NCBI RefSeq assembly: GCF_003248515.1
Contig: NZ_QFOB01000002.1
Span: 186,001-250,000 of the forward strand
DNA: 64,000 bases
Reading direction: 5' to 3'
DNA from: Sphingomonas sp.
GTDB lineage: Bacteria > Pseudomonadota > Alphaproteobacteria > Sphingomonadales > Sphingomonadaceae
Position 1 is the stretch's first letter. Every line of letters begins with the position of its first letter. Below the pieces are notes generated by a model. It ran no database searches. It was not told the origin of the DNA and was given only the letters and a program-made list of their open reading frames with translations. A program made the translations under genes and the position numbers. Of the stretch, positions 8,087 through 16,465 are shown piece by piece.

Positions 8087-8410
8087 TCAGCAGCCGTTCT
8101 TCCGATTCTGGGCGGCGTCATGCTTCTTGTCGAGATGCTTGCCGAGGAGCGCGCCGCCGACGCCGCCGGCGATCGTACCGATGGTGCCGCCGCCCAGCAG
8201 ATTGCCGGCCAGCGCGCCGCCGGCGCCACCCGCGACAAGGCCGGTCGTGCCGCTGCTCTTCTTGCAATTCTGGTAATAGCGGCGATCCCGTCCGCGATAT
8301 TCGCGGTCGCGATCATAGCGGCGCTCCTGGGCCGAGGCCACGCCGACAGGGCCGATAGCCACCGTGGTCGTGGTGGTGGCGAGCATCGCCAGGATGAGCA
8401 GTTTCCGCAT
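8087..8410 (-). CDS. secreted glycine-zipper protein
   Basis: The 107-residue protein has a Sec signal peptide (MRKLLILAML ... GVASAQ), an Arg/Tyr-rich linker (RRYDRDREYRGRDRRYY), and a glycine-zipper 2TM-type segment (GLVAGGAGGALAG ... GTIAGGVGGALLG). Such proteins resemble the Rick_17kDa/SlyB-like envelope family with membrane-inserting Gly zippers. AAGGAGA precedes the ATG at 8410 at a good distance. It is convergent with the TonB-like gene, three bases apart. Function unknown. Confidence 0.82.
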   Translation of the reverse strand: MRKLLILAMLATTTTTVAIGPVGVASAQERRYDRDREYRGRDRRYYQNCKKSSGTTGLVAGGAGGALAGNLLGGGTIGTIAGGVGGALLGKHLDKKHDAAQNRKNGC

Positions 8411-8630
8411 CGTCAGTCTCCTTATCCGCACATAACGATGGGAAGGGACGAGGGTTGCCCGGGACGCGACACCCGGTGTCGCGGCAGCGCCGGTTGCCTG
8501 CCGGACATCGATCGCAACACGAGAATGGACCTGGTCCTGCTTCGTTCCGGCGGGTCTTGCCGCCCAACGCCGATCCGTGCAGAATTGTATACAGTCGTCG
8601 TATGAACGGATCCGGAGAGGGAGAGGCGAA

Positions 8631-9569
8631 ATGGGGCTCGGCATGCGAGGGCCGCTCATCGTTGCGGCGATGACGCTGCTTGTCGGCGCAGGGCCAGCCG
8701 ATCCGATCGGCTTTCCGCGCGGGCGCATCTTTCCGGAAAGCATCGCCGTCACGCGCGCAGGCGATCTGTTCGTCAGCGGCGCGGATGATGGCGCCATCTG
8801 GCGCGCGCGGCCGGGCGATGCCGTCGCCACCGAATGGCTCACGCCCGCGCGCAGCGGCATGGTCGCGATGCTGGGTGTCTTGCCGGATGAAAAGGCGGGA
8901 ATCCTGTGGGCATGCGGCAGGCCGCACGCGGGCGATCCCGATGATGTGCGCGATCGCAGCTCCTCGCTGTTCGCCTATGATCTCAAGACGGGCGCACCCA
9001 GGGGGCGCTGGCAGATGCCGGGCGGCGCGAAGGATGTCTGCAACGATATGGCCATCGGCGCGGACGGCACCGTCTATATCGCCGAAACCGCCAGCGGCCG
9101 GATCATCCGGCTCCGCAAGGGTGCGCCCGCGCTGGATATCTGGCTGAGCGATCCAGGGCTTGCCGGGGTCGACGGCATCGCTTTCGATACCGATGGCACG
9201 CTGTATCTGAGTTCGGTCCGCTCGAACCGGGTCTTTCGCGTGAAGCCGAACGGCGATGGCGCGCCCGGCGAACTGGTGGAACTGGCCCCATCCCGCCCGC
9301 TCGATCATCCGGATGGCCTGCGCTTCGTTGCCAAGGGGCGCTTTCTGTTCGGCGAAAATGGCGAGCAGGGCGGCATTTCCGAAGCGGTGGTCATGCCGGG
9401 CAATCGGCTCGAGGTGCGGATGCTGCCGGGCAGCCTGCCGGGCACCACATCCGCCATCGCCTGGAAGGGGAGGGCCTATGGGGTGGTGGCGAAGCTCCGC
9501 TTCCGCGCGGCGGAAATGGCCGGCCAGGATCCGGGCCTCTTCACGGTCTATTCGGTGCCGATGCCCTGA
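8631..9569 (+). CDS. SMP-30/gluconolactonase-like beta-propeller protein
   Basis: This 312-residue protein begins with a probable signal peptide (MGLGMRGPLIVAAMTLLVGAG). It then shows repeated propeller strands such as FPESIAVTRAGDLFVSG, DMAIGADGTVYIAETASGRI, VDGIAFDTDGTLYLSSV and DHPDGLRFVAKGRFLFGE. This pattern (GIAFD.DG.LY) is typical of the SMP-30/gluconolaconase/NHL group, which includes lactonases and sugar sensors. The ATG at 8631 is preceded by GGAGAGGGAGAGG. Nothing nearby indicates a substrate, and family membership alone does not prove lactonase activity. Confidence 0.72.
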   Translation: MGLGMRGPLIVAAMTLLVGAGPADPIGFPRGRIFPESIAVTRAGDLFVSGADDGAIWRARPGDAVATEWLTPARSGMVAMLGVLPDEKAGILWACGRPHAGDPDDVRDRSSSLFAYDLKTGAPRGRWQMPGGAKDVCNDMAIGADGTVYIAETASGRIIRLRKGAPALDIWLSDPGLAGVDGIAFDTDGTLYLSSVRSNRVFRVKPNGDGAPGELVELAPSRPLDHPDGLRFVAKGRFLFGENGEQGGISEAVVMPGNRLEVRMLPGSLPGTTSAIAWKGRAYGVVAKLRFRAAEMAGQDPGLFTVYSVPMP

Positions 9570-9584
9570 AAGGATCGGGCAGGC

Positions 9585-9616
9585 GGGAGGGGCAGGCGGG
9601 TCCGTCCGCCCCTCCC
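9585..9616. terminator. hairpin between convergent genes, possible bidirectional terminator
   Basis: GGGAGGGGC at 9585-9593 pairs with GCCCCTCCC at 9608-9616, lying between two converging genes 16 bases from one stop and 8 from the other. There is no T-tract, so termination strength is doubtful. Confidence 0.35.
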
Positions 9617-9623
9617 ATCCAGG

Positions 9624-10049
9624 TCACGCCACGGTCAGGCCGACATCCAAATTGCCCCGCGTCGCGTTCGAATAGGGGCAGATCTGGTGCGCGGTCGCGA
9701 CCAACTCTTCCGCCACGGCGCGATCCAGGCCGGGCAGGCTGATCTCCAGATCGGCGGTGATGCCGAAGCCGCCGGCCGCGCGCGGGCCGATGCCCACCGT
9801 CGCCGTCACATTCACGTCCGCCGGCAGCTTCACCTTCAGCTGCTGGGCGGCAACGCCCATCGCGCCGATGAAGCAGGCCGAATAGCCCGCTGCGAACAAT
9901 TGCTCCGGATTCGTTCCGGGGCCGCCGGCGCCGCCCAGTTCCTTTGGGAGCGAGAGGGTGACGTCCAGCCGGCCATCTTCGCTGCGCGCCTTGCCTTCAC
10001 GGCCCCCGGTGGCGGTGGCGCGCGTCCGATATTTCACATCGATCGACAT
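9624..10049 (-). CDS. ohr: organic hydroperoxide resistance protein Ohr
   Basis: Ohr is a cytoplasmic thiol peroxidase that reduces organic and lipid hydroperoxides using two reactive cysteines. The 141-residue protein shows NPEQLFAAGYSACFIGAM (first Cys) and HQICPYSNATRGN (second Cys) in the OsmC/Ohr fold. I chose the ATG at 10049 (MSIDVKYRTRATATGG), which matches the family; the frame continues upstream through the operator region. The divergent ohrR neighbour and the palindromes between them indicate peroxide-inducible control. Confidence 0.95.
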   Translation of the reverse strand: MSIDVKYRTRATATGGREGKARSEDGRLDVTLSLPKELGGAGGPGTNPEQLFAAGYSACFIGAMGVAAQQLKVKLPADVNVTATVGIGPRAAGGFGITADLEISLPGLDRAVAEELVATAHQICPYSNATRGNLDVGLTVA

Positions 10050-10080
10050 ATCCCGAACTCCATCTAATATCGCCATATTC

Positions 10081-10094
10081 ATTATCGCGATAAT
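10081..10094. promoter_or_regulatory. OhrR operator candidate 1
   Basis: ATTATCGCGATAAT is a perfect 14-bp palindrome located upstream of ohr in the ohr/ohrR divergent region. OhrR-type MarR regulators bind AT-flanked palindromes of this kind. The core TATCGCGATA is shared with the second site, which strengthens the assignment. Confidence 0.72.
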
Positions 10095-10135
10095 CATTAG
10101 ATAGAGGCGTTGCCTTTCCTTGTCCAGACATTATT

Positions 10136-10145
10136 TATCGCGATA
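10136..10145. promoter_or_regulatory. OhrR operator candidate 2
   Basis: A second copy of the palindromic core TATCGCGATA lies 36 bases before the chosen ohrR start. Two copies suggest that each divergent promoter has its own operator, giving autoregulation of ohrR together with ohr. Confidence 0.68.
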
Positions 10146-10180
10146 TTTAATTGGCGGGCGAGGCTCGCCGGTTGGGGAGA

Positions 10181-10615
10181 ATGATGATGTCCGCTGCCCT
10201 GCCGCTCGATAGCCAGCTGTGCTTTTCGCTTTATTCGGCATCCATGGCGATCAATCGCGCCTACAAGCCGATGCTGGATGCGCTGGGGCTCACCTATCCC
10301 CAATATCTGGTGCTGCACGCCTTATGGGAGGAGGATGGCCGCACGATCGGCGCGATCGCCGATCGGCTCGCGCTCGAATCGAGCACGGTCACGCCGCTCG
10401 TGAAGAGGCTGGAGGCGTCTGGCGCCGTCGCCCGTTCGCGCAATCCGAAGGATGAGCGACAGGTGCATGTGGGGCTCACGGATCGTGGCCGCGCGCTGCG
10501 GGAGGAGTGTGGCTGCCTGGGCGAGGCGCTGCTCGCGCGATCGGGCATGACGCTGGCCGATCTCGTCGCGCTCAATATGCAGGTTCAGGCCCTGCGGGAC
10601 GCGATCGCGGGCTGA
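10181..10615 (+). CDS. ohrR: MarR family peroxide-sensing repressor OhrR
   Basis: OhrR represses ohr and is inactivated when its N-terminal cysteine is oxidised by organic peroxides. The 144-residue protein has the redox cysteine at residue 14 in LDSQLCFSLYSA, matching the conserved OhrR motif. It also has a winged helix with TYPQYLVLHALWEEDGRTIG, LESSTVTPLVKRLE and the wing RSRNPKDERQVHVGLT. The start is one of three consecutive ATGs at 10181 with GGGGAGA upstream. It reads away from ohr across the shared operator region. Several other Cys residues near the C-terminus could form the second redox partner. Confidence 0.93.
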   Translation: MMMSAALPLDSQLCFSLYSASMAINRAYKPMLDALGLTYPQYLVLHALWEEDGRTIGAIADRLALESSTVTPLVKRLEASGAVARSRNPKDERQVHVGLTDRGRALREECGCLGEALLARSGMTLADLVALNMQVQALRDAIAG

Positions 10616-10619
10616 GCGA

Positions 10620-11819
10620 TCAGTTCACCGCCAGCACCAGGCTCTTCACCTGCGGATAGACCTGATTTTCCCATTTGCGGCCGGAAAAGACGCCGTAATG
10701 GCCGACACCCGGCTGCAGATGGTGCCGCTTCAGATGGGGGCGTAGCGACGAGCAGAGATCGTGCGCGGCCGCCGTCTGGCCGACCGCGCAAATGTCGTCG
10801 CGCTCGCCCTCTACCGTCAGCAGCGCCGTCTTGCGGATCTTGTCCGGCCGCACGCGGGCGCCGCGATAATCCAGCTCGCCTTTCGCCAGCAGCGCGCGCT
10901 GGAACACCTTGTCCACCGTTTCCAGATAGAATTCCGCCGTCAGATCCAGCACCGCGAAATATTCATCGTAAAATTCGCGGATCACATGGCCGTCCTCGCC
11001 GTCTGCCATCTGCTGATAGAGCTTGCGATGCTGCGCCATGTGGCGGCCCATGTTCATCGACATGAAGGCCGTAAGCTGCATGAAGCCCGGATAAACCTCG
11101 CGGCCCCGGCCCGCATAGCGCATCGGCACGCGGCCGATCAGTGTTTCGCGAAACCATTCGAGCGGCTTCGATGTGGCGAGCGCGTTCACCGTGGTGGGCG
11201 CCACGCGCGTATCCACCGGGCCGCCCATCAGCGTCATCGATCGCGGCTGGCAGGGATGATCGTCCTCGGCCATCACCGCCACGGCCACGAGCGCCTGCAC
11301 GCAGGGCTGGCATACGGCGATCAGGTTCGCGCCCGGACCGATCGTCTCGAGAAAGCGGATCACATAGTCCACATAATCGTCGAAGCCGAAGGCGCCGGCC
11401 GAAAGCGGCACGTCGCGCGCATTCTTCCAGTCGGTGATGTACACGTCATGATCGCGCAGCAAGGTCGCGGCGGTATCGCGCAGCAACGTCGCGAAATGGC
11501 CGGAAAGCGGCGCCACCACCAGCATCTTCGGCTTGGGCTCCGCATCCTCGCGTACGAAGTGGAGCAGGTTTCCGAAGGGCAGCGAGAGCGCCACCTCTTC
11601 GTGCACGCGCAGCGTGCGGTTGCCGGAAACCACGCTGTCGATCCGATAGGGCGGGCGATGATGCGAAAGCTTCGTTTCGGCCACGATATGCGCGAGCGCC
11701 ATCGCGCTGCGTCCGACCGGCGACTCGTTCGCGGCCGTCTCGCCCATCAGCGCCAGCCGAGCGCCCAGCCTCACCGGGGCCATGAAATCCGTGAAGGTCT
11801 GGTAGGTTTCGTACAGCAT
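10620..11819 (-). CDS. phaZ: intracellular polyhydroxyalkanoate depolymerase
   Basis: This enzyme degrades stored polyhydroxybutyrate granules. The 399-residue protein begins MLYETYQTFTDFMAPVR, typical of the intracellular PhaZ family. It carries the alternative nucleophile elbow with Cys in place of Ser, VCQPCVQA, as in Ralstonia-type intracellular depolymerases. Other family segments include DWKNARDVPLSAGAFG, MGGPVDTR and the late His in GVGHYGVFSGRKW. An upstream extension to 11882 lacks homology. No polymerase (phaC) or phasin is adjacent. It converges with ohrR with only four bases between stops. Confidence 0.92.
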   Translation of the reverse strand: MLYETYQTFTDFMAPVRLGARLALMGETAANESPVGRSAMALAHIVAETKLSHHRPPYRIDSVVSGNRTLRVHEEVALSLPFGNLLHFVREDAEPKPKMLVVAPLSGHFATLLRDTAATLLRDHDVYITDWKNARDVPLSAGAFGFDDYVDYVIRFLETIGPGANLIAVCQPCVQALVAVAVMAEDDHPCQPRSMTLMGGPVDTRVAPTTVNALATSKPLEWFRETLIGRVPMRYAGRGREVYPGFMQLTAFMSMNMGRHMAQHRKLYQQMADGEDGHVIREFYDEYFAVLDLTAEFYLETVDKVFQRALLAKGELDYRGARVRPDKIRKTALLTVEGERDDICAVGQTAAAHDLCSSLRPHLKRHHLQPGVGHYGVFSGRKWENQVYPQVKSLVLAVN

Positions 11820-11916
11820 CGTGCAGCCGTTCCCCCAAACGGTGGGCATGGGCCTAGGCTTTTTTGCTGCGGTGCGCCACAACTACGATCATCGAGCCGG
11901 CGGGGGTGAGGCGATC

Positions 11917-12567
11917 ATGAGCGCGACGCTGACGATTTCCAGCAAGAATTATTCGTCCTGGTCGTTGCGCGGCTGGCTGCTGTGCAAACTGGCCGGGCTG
12001 GATGTGAAGGAGGAACTGATACCGGTCGACGCCGATTCGCGGGCGGAATTGCTGCTGCTGTCCCCTTCGGTCCGCGTCCCCCGGCTCACGCATGATGGGG
12101 TGAGCGTGTGGGATACGCTCGCGATTGCCGGCTATCTGAACGAGGTGTTTCCCGAAGCCGGCATGTATCCGGCCGATCCCAAGGCGCGCGCGCATTGCCG
12201 ATCGATCACTGGGGAGATCCATTCGGGCTTCTTCAATCTGCGCTCGGCGCTGCCGATGAACCTCCATTCGCAATTCCGGAACTTCAAGATCTTCTCGGGC
12301 GCGAAGCCCGATATCGAGCGGATCGAGGAAATCTGGGGCGATTGCCTGAAGCGCTACGGCGGCCCCTTCCTGTTCGGGAAGAAACCCACCATCGCCGATG
12401 CGATGTATGCGCCGGTGGCGACCCGCTTCGTGACCTATGACGTGCCGCTGGGCGACGGGGCGGCCGCCTATCGCGATACGATCATGGCCTGGGCGCCGAT
12501 GCAGGAATGGATCGCGGCGGCGAAGGCCGAGCCGGTCGAGCTGCAGGAACTCGAGGTGGAATTCTGA
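11917..12567 (+). CDS. glutathione S-transferase family protein
   Basis: The 216-residue cytosolic protein has an N-terminal thioredoxin-like domain (ISSKNYSSWSLRGWLLCKLAGL, with a Ser-rich active-site loop; then VPRLTHDGVSVWDTLAIAGYL). An all-helical C-terminal domain contains the N-capping/hydrophobic staple segment PTIADAMYAPVATRF. This resembles the GST group annotated as YfcF/Zeta-like in proteobacteria. The start at 11917 has GGGGTGAGG upstream. The stop is 5 bases before the next gene, suggesting co-transcription with the transporter. Substrate cannot be inferred. Confidence 0.88.
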   Translation: MSATLTISSKNYSSWSLRGWLLCKLAGLDVKEELIPVDADSRAELLLLSPSVRVPRLTHDGVSVWDTLAIAGYLNEVFPEAGMYPADPKARAHCRSITGEIHSGFFNLRSALPMNLHSQFRNFKIFSGAKPDIERIEEIWGDCLKRYGGPFLFGKKPTIADAMYAPVATRFVTYDVPLGDGAAAYRDTIMAWAPMQEWIAAAKAEPVELQELEVEF

Positions 12568-12572
12568 CCGCG

Positions 12573-14051
12573 GTGGACGCGCCCGCCGCCGATCGCTCGG
12601 CATCCCTCTGGAATCCGGATCTCGCGCCCACCGGCCCCGAACAGCGGACCTGGGCCTGGTATCATTTCGCCGCCCTCTGGGTGGGCATGGTCGTCGCCGT
12701 GCCCAGCTGGATGCTCGCCTCGGGCCTGATCGAACAGGGCATGTCGGCAGCGCAGGCGACGCTCACCGTGCTGCTGGGCAATCTGGTGCTGCTCCTGCCG
12801 CTTACGCTGATCGGCCATGCCGGCGCGCGCTATGGCGTGCCCTTTGCTGTGCTGGCTCGCGCCTCTTTCGGCACCAGCGGCGCGCGCGTGCCCGCGATCG
12901 CCCGCGCGCTCGTCGCCTGTGGCTGGTATGGCATCCAGACGTGGATCGGCGGCGAGGCGCTGCTCACCCTGCTCGGCATCTTCCTCGGCCGCGATCTTTC
13001 GGGCGCGGCCTTGCCCGCGCTGGGGATAGGCGCGGGGCAGTTCGCAGCCTTCCTCGCCTTCTGGCTTCTCCAGCTCTTCTTCGTCCGCAAGGGGCTGACG
13101 ACGATCCGGCGGCTGGAAACCTGGACGGCGCCGATCAAGATCCTCGTCTGCCTGGCGCTCGTCTGGTGGGCGGTGAGCCGGGCAGGCGGCTTCGGGCCGA
13201 TCTTCTCGGCTCCCTCGGCCTTCGCGCCCGGCGGTGCCAGAGCGGGGCAATTCTGGGTCGTCTTCTGGCCGACGCTGACGGCGATGGTCGGCTTCTGGGG
13301 AACGCTGGCTCTCAATATTCCGGATTTCACCCGTTTCGCCCGCAGCCAGCGCGATCAGATGATCGGGCAGGCGATGGGCCTGCCGCCCACGATGGGGCTG
13401 ATCGCGCTGGCCAGCGTCATCACCACATCGGCCACGGTCGTCATCTATGGGCAGGCGATCTGGGATCCGGTGAAGCTTGCCGGCACGCTCTCCGGGCCGT
13501 TCGTGCTGCTCGGCCTGATCGTCATCAGCATCGATACCATTTCGTGCAACATCGCCGCCAATCTGGTCTGTTCGGCCTATGATTTCTCGTCGCTGGCGCC
13601 CTCGCGCATTTCCTACCGCACGGGCGGGCTCATCAGCGCGCTGATCGGCGTGGTCATGATGCCGTGGAAATTGCTGGAGACGACGGGCGGTTTCATCTTC
13701 GTCTGGCTGACGGGCTATGGCGCGTTGCTCGGGCCGATCGCGGGTATCCTGATCGCCGATTACTGGATCGTCCGCCGTGGCCGGATCGAGGTGGAGGCGC
13801 TGTATCGGGAGGAAGGCGCCTATCGCTATCGCGCCGGCTGGAATCCGGCTGCCCTGATCGCCTTCGCCGCCGGTGTCCTGCCCAATCTGCCGGGCTTTGT
13901 CGCCACCGCCTTTCCGGCGATCGGGGCCGGCATCGGCGCCTTCTGGAGCGGGCTCTATGCCTATGCCTGGTTCGTCGGTCTGTTTGGCGCGATGGCCAGC
14001 TACACGCTGCTGATGCGGGCGGGCAGGGCAGGCGGCTTGGCAAGCCGTTAA
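12573..14051 (+). CDS. NCS1 family nucleobase/hydantoin-type permease
   Basis: A 492-residue inner-membrane transporter with about twelve hydrophobic helices. The N-terminal NPDLAPTGPEQRTWAWYHFAAL matches the NCS1 signature (N-x-DLxP ... RTW) seen in cytosine, allantoin and hydantoin permeases. Helix 6-8 motifs such as NIPDFTRFARSQRDQMIGQ are also characteristic. No ATG is available; a GTG at 12573, six bases after the GST stop and preceded by GAGGTGG, gives a plausible start. The substrate is probably a purine, pyrimidine or related heterocycle, but no catabolic enzyme nearby helps to decide. Confidence 0.85.
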   Translation: MDAPAADRSASLWNPDLAPTGPEQRTWAWYHFAALWVGMVVAVPSWMLASGLIEQGMSAAQATLTVLLGNLVLLLPLTLIGHAGARYGVPFAVLARASFGTSGARVPAIARALVACGWYGIQTWIGGEALLTLLGIFLGRDLSGAALPALGIGAGQFAAFLAFWLLQLFFVRKGLTTIRRLETWTAPIKILVCLALVWWAVSRAGGFGPIFSAPSAFAPGGARAGQFWVVFWPTLTAMVGFWGTLALNIPDFTRFARSQRDQMIGQAMGLPPTMGLIALASVITTSATVVIYGQAIWDPVKLAGTLSGPFVLLGLIVISIDTISCNIAANLVCSAYDFSSLAPSRISYRTGGLISALIGVVMMPWKLLETTGGFIFVWLTGYGALLGPIAGILIADYWIVRRGRIEVEALYREEGAYRYRAGWNPAALIAFAAGVLPNLPGFVATAFPAIGAGIGAFWSGLYAYAWFVGLFGAMASYTLLMRAGRAGGLASR

Positions 14052-14098
14052 CCTTTTCCGGGCTAGCGACCAGCCGACTATCCGGAAGACGCAGGCAT

Positions 14099-14761
14099 AT
14101 GGAGGCAATTTCGATCCGCGCCCGCGTGAGCCGCCTTCTGCCCTATCTGTTCGCCGCCGGCGCCTATGCGGTGATGATGCTGCTGACCCTCGTCCAGTCC
14201 CGCTGGCGGGTGGCCTACTGGTATGACAGCTGGGATCAGAGCCAGTATCTGCGATCGATCGCGGCGTTTGCGGCCGGACGTCTCGAGCCGGGCGAACATT
14301 GGTATCCCTTGCTCTACCCGTTGCTCGAAGTGCCGTTCCACGTTCTCACGCCGCACGCGCCCTTTCTGATCTCCGGATGCCTTTATCTGCTGCTTGCGCT
14401 GGCGGGCTTTCTTCGCGTGGCGGCGCATTTCGATGTGGAACGCCTGCCGGCGGCCCTGCTCTTCATCGGGACGACCATTCTTTATCCGGCGATCAACGTT
14501 GCCTGGGTGGTGCCATGGACGACGACGCTTTCCGCCGCCCTGATCTGGCTGGCACTGGGGCTGGCGCTCGACACGCTGGCCGGCTGCGCCCGAGGCGACG
14601 CGCGCGCCGCCATTTTCGGGTGTGTTCTTGCGGCGCTTCCGATCGCGCGTCCCGGAGATGCGCTGGTTGGCGCGGTAACCGGCGCGATCGTGTGCGCAAC
14701 GCTGGTCTTTCGCGATCGGCGGTGGCGTGAGCCGTGGCATCCGGCACGGTTGCGATCCTGA
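14099..14761 (+). CDS. polytopic membrane protein, N-terminal half (possible frameshift)
   Basis: This 220-residue ORF begins with a membrane helix (LLPYLFAAGAYAVMMLLTLV), then a loop YWYDSWDQSQYLRSI and further helices. That arrangement resembles the N-terminal half of large polytopic membrane proteins such as glycosyltransferase-like PMT relatives, with an acidic first periplasmic loop. It stops at 14761 inside the start of the next ORF, which continues in the -1 frame with more helices. Together the two would give a protein of about 500 residues. I therefore suspect a single gene interrupted by a one-base deletion near 14700-14734, although two coupled genes with a 28-base overlap cannot be excluded. 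Function is not recognised. Confidence 0.6.
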   Translation: MEAISIRARVSRLLPYLFAAGAYAVMMLLTLVQSRWRVAYWYDSWDQSQYLRSIAAFAAGRLEPGEHWYPLLYPLLEVPFHVLTPHAPFLISGCLYLLLALAGFLRVAAHFDVERLPAALLFIGTTILYPAINVAWVVPWTTTLSAALIWLALGLALDTLAGCARGDARAAIFGCVLAALPIARPGDALVGAVTGAIVCATLVFRDRRWREPWHPARLRS

Positions 14762-15597
14762 TCTATGGCGTGCTCCATCTCGTCATCTACGGCCTGCGGC
14801 CGACGCGCTATATGGAATTGTCGGCCGCCTATGGCCTGAAGCTCGCATGGCTTCCGTGGAAGGCCTATGTGCTGATCGTGGAGCCGCAGCCATGGTTCCC
14901 CGCGGGCCTCAGCCTGCTGGCCTTGTGCCCCTGGATGATCCTCGGTGCGGCAGGCATGCTCGTCACGATCGCCTGCCGACCGGACAGGCGTCTGGCTGCC
15001 TTCACGATCATCCTGCCCATGCTGGCTTATGCCGCGACGATGCTCGCTTATGTCGATCTGCTGCCGCCGGGCCTCTGGCGCTATGGAAACATTCATTATT
15101 TCAAATGGCTGCTGCCACTTTTCGCTCTTTTCGCGCTGGTGTTCGTGCGCGGATTGAAGGCGTTTCCCCGCGCAAGTCTCGCCACGTTCGCATGGGTGCT
15201 GTTGGCTGCGAGCATCCGCCTCGTCCCGGTCGAGGCCAAACCGGATGAGCCGGCGCGCGCGCTGGTATTCCAAGCCCTGCCGGGCGAATTCGGGAAGATC
15301 TACATGGCGCGCTCGATCATAACCGATCGGGCCGGCATGGTGCGAAACACGGTCGAATATCACCAGGTTCAGAGAGTCCACGGCGTCTGGGCGATCGCCC
15401 AGACCCGCGACTTCGCAGGGGAGGAGCGCTGGTTGCCGGACGCTCCACCATCCGTCGCGTGGCCCGCAGGCAATGGTGCAAGGCCGGCGCCGGGCATCAT
15501 GACGGGCGGGGCACTGCCGTTGCACCGCTACAGGATCGGGTGGGAAATCGGGGCGCCCTGCTGGCTTCCGCCTTATGCCTGCGCCGCATCCGATTGA
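14734..15597 (+). CDS. polytopic membrane protein, C-terminal half (possible frameshift)
   Basis: This 287-residue ORF starts at a GTG (MASGTVAILIYGVLHLVIYG) and has about six more membrane segments, then a soluble tail of about 120 residues containing WLPDAPPSVAW and ending in ACAASD. There is no clear Shine-Dalgarno for the GTG, and in this frame a TGA lies just upstream at 14728, so it cannot begin earlier. It reads naturally as the continuation of the preceding ORF after a -1 frame change. No known domain is recognised. It would be inactive on its own if the split is a mutation. Confidence 0.55.
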   Translation: MASGTVAILIYGVLHLVIYGLRPTRYMELSAAYGLKLAWLPWKAYVLIVEPQPWFPAGLSLLALCPWMILGAAGMLVTIACRPDRRLAAFTIILPMLAYAATMLAYVDLLPPGLWRYGNIHYFKWLLPLFALFALVFVRGLKAFPRASLATFAWVLLAASIRLVPVEAKPDEPARALVFQALPGEFGKIYMARSIITDRAGMVRNTVEYHQVQRVHGVWAIAQTRDFAGEERWLPDAPPSVAWPAGNGARPAPGIMTGGALPLHRYRIGWEIGAPCWLPPYACAASD

Positions 15598-15699
15598 CTT
15601 TCGCACGCGATTCGCTAAGGGGCCGCACCTGCCCGTCGGTTTGCCGATGGGCATCCGTCCGAGACAGCAGGTGAGGGGAATATGCCCCTCTTAATGCCC

Positions 15700-15900
15700 T
15701 GCCTAGACGGGGAAGAGATTTTGCCGGCCGCGTCCTTCAAGCCGCGCCGGTCTGCCTGACGGGTTCGCCCTTCGGGTCGGGCATCCATTCCCCTTCGGAC
15801 TCTTGCCGTTCCGGTTCTGCCGGGGCGGTTCGTTGCATTCGGCGCATGTCGCGCCGGGTGCATTGGTACATCCGGCGAAACATCGCCGGATGAGTGGAGA
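15700..15900 (+). promoter_or_regulatory. rplJ untranslated leader, possible L10 autoregulatory element
   Basis: The 309 bases between the membrane protein and rplJ hold no gene but several paired segments, for example GACGGGTTCGCCC followed by TTCGGGTCGGGC, and a late hairpin CCGGCGAAACATCGCCGG just before the Shine-Dalgarno GGAGA. Long structured leaders before rplJ that bind L10(L12) are common in bacteria. The promoter of rplJL must also be here, because the upstream ribosomal operon ends in a terminator. The assignment is by position and visible pairing only. Confidence 0.45.
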
Positions 15901-15906
15901 ATGGCA

Positions 15907-16422
15907 ATGGATCGTGCTCAGAAGTCCGAGCTGGTCGCAGAGCTGAACCAAGTCTTCAGCGAGACGTCCGTCGTGGTCGTCACGCGCAACCTTGGAATGA
16001 CCGTCGCCCAGTCGACGGCGCTCCGGGTGAAGATGCGGGCAGCGGGCGCCAGCTACAAAGTGGCCAAGAACCGCCTTGCCCGCATTGCCGCCGAAGGCAC
16101 GCCTTACGCCACGATCAGCGAGATGCTGACGGGGCCGACGGCGCTGTCCACCTCGGTGGATCCGGTCGCGGCCGCCAAGGTCGTCGTCGATTTCGCGAAG
16201 ACCAACGACAAGTTGGAAATCGTGGGCGGCGCGATGGGCTCGACCGTCCTCGACGTGAACGGGGTGAAGGCGCTCGCAGAGCTGCCCAGCCTCGACGAGC
16301 TGCGCGCCAAGATCCTGGGTCTCATCCAGGCTCCGGCGACGAAGGTTGCATCGGTGCTTCAGGCGCCGGCCGGCCAGCTCGCCCGCGTGTTCGGGGCCTA
16401 TGCGGCCAAGGAAGAAGCATAA
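15907..16422 (+). CDS. rplJ: 50S ribosomal protein L10
   Basis: L10 anchors L7/L12 dimers to the ribosomal stalk. The 171-residue protein begins MDRAQKSELVAELN, then NLGMTVAQSTALRVKMRAAG and KVAKNRLARIAAEGT, all canonical. The C-terminal helix (QAPAGQLARVFGAYAAKEE) binds L12. An ATG two codons earlier (15901) is so close to the GGAGA at 15896 that the second ATG at 15907 is the better start. rplL follows 43 bases later. Confidence 0.97.
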   Translation: MDRAQKSELVAELNQVFSETSVVVVTRNLGMTVAQSTALRVKMRAAGASYKVAKNRLARIAAEGTPYATISEMLTGPTALSTSVDPVAAAKVVVDFAKTNDKLEIVGGAMGSTVLDVNGVKALAELPSLDELRAKILGLIQAPATKVASVLQAPAGQLARVFGAYAAKEEA

Positions 16423-16465
16423 CACCTGACCTTATCGGGGCCGTCGCGCCCCCATGGAGAATATC

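Noticed and set aside
12468..14108. A 546-codon open frame antisense to the NCS1 permease
   Set aside because: Extremely Arg/Asp/Gln/Glu-rich with no fold pattern; the plus strand encodes a real polytopic transporter.
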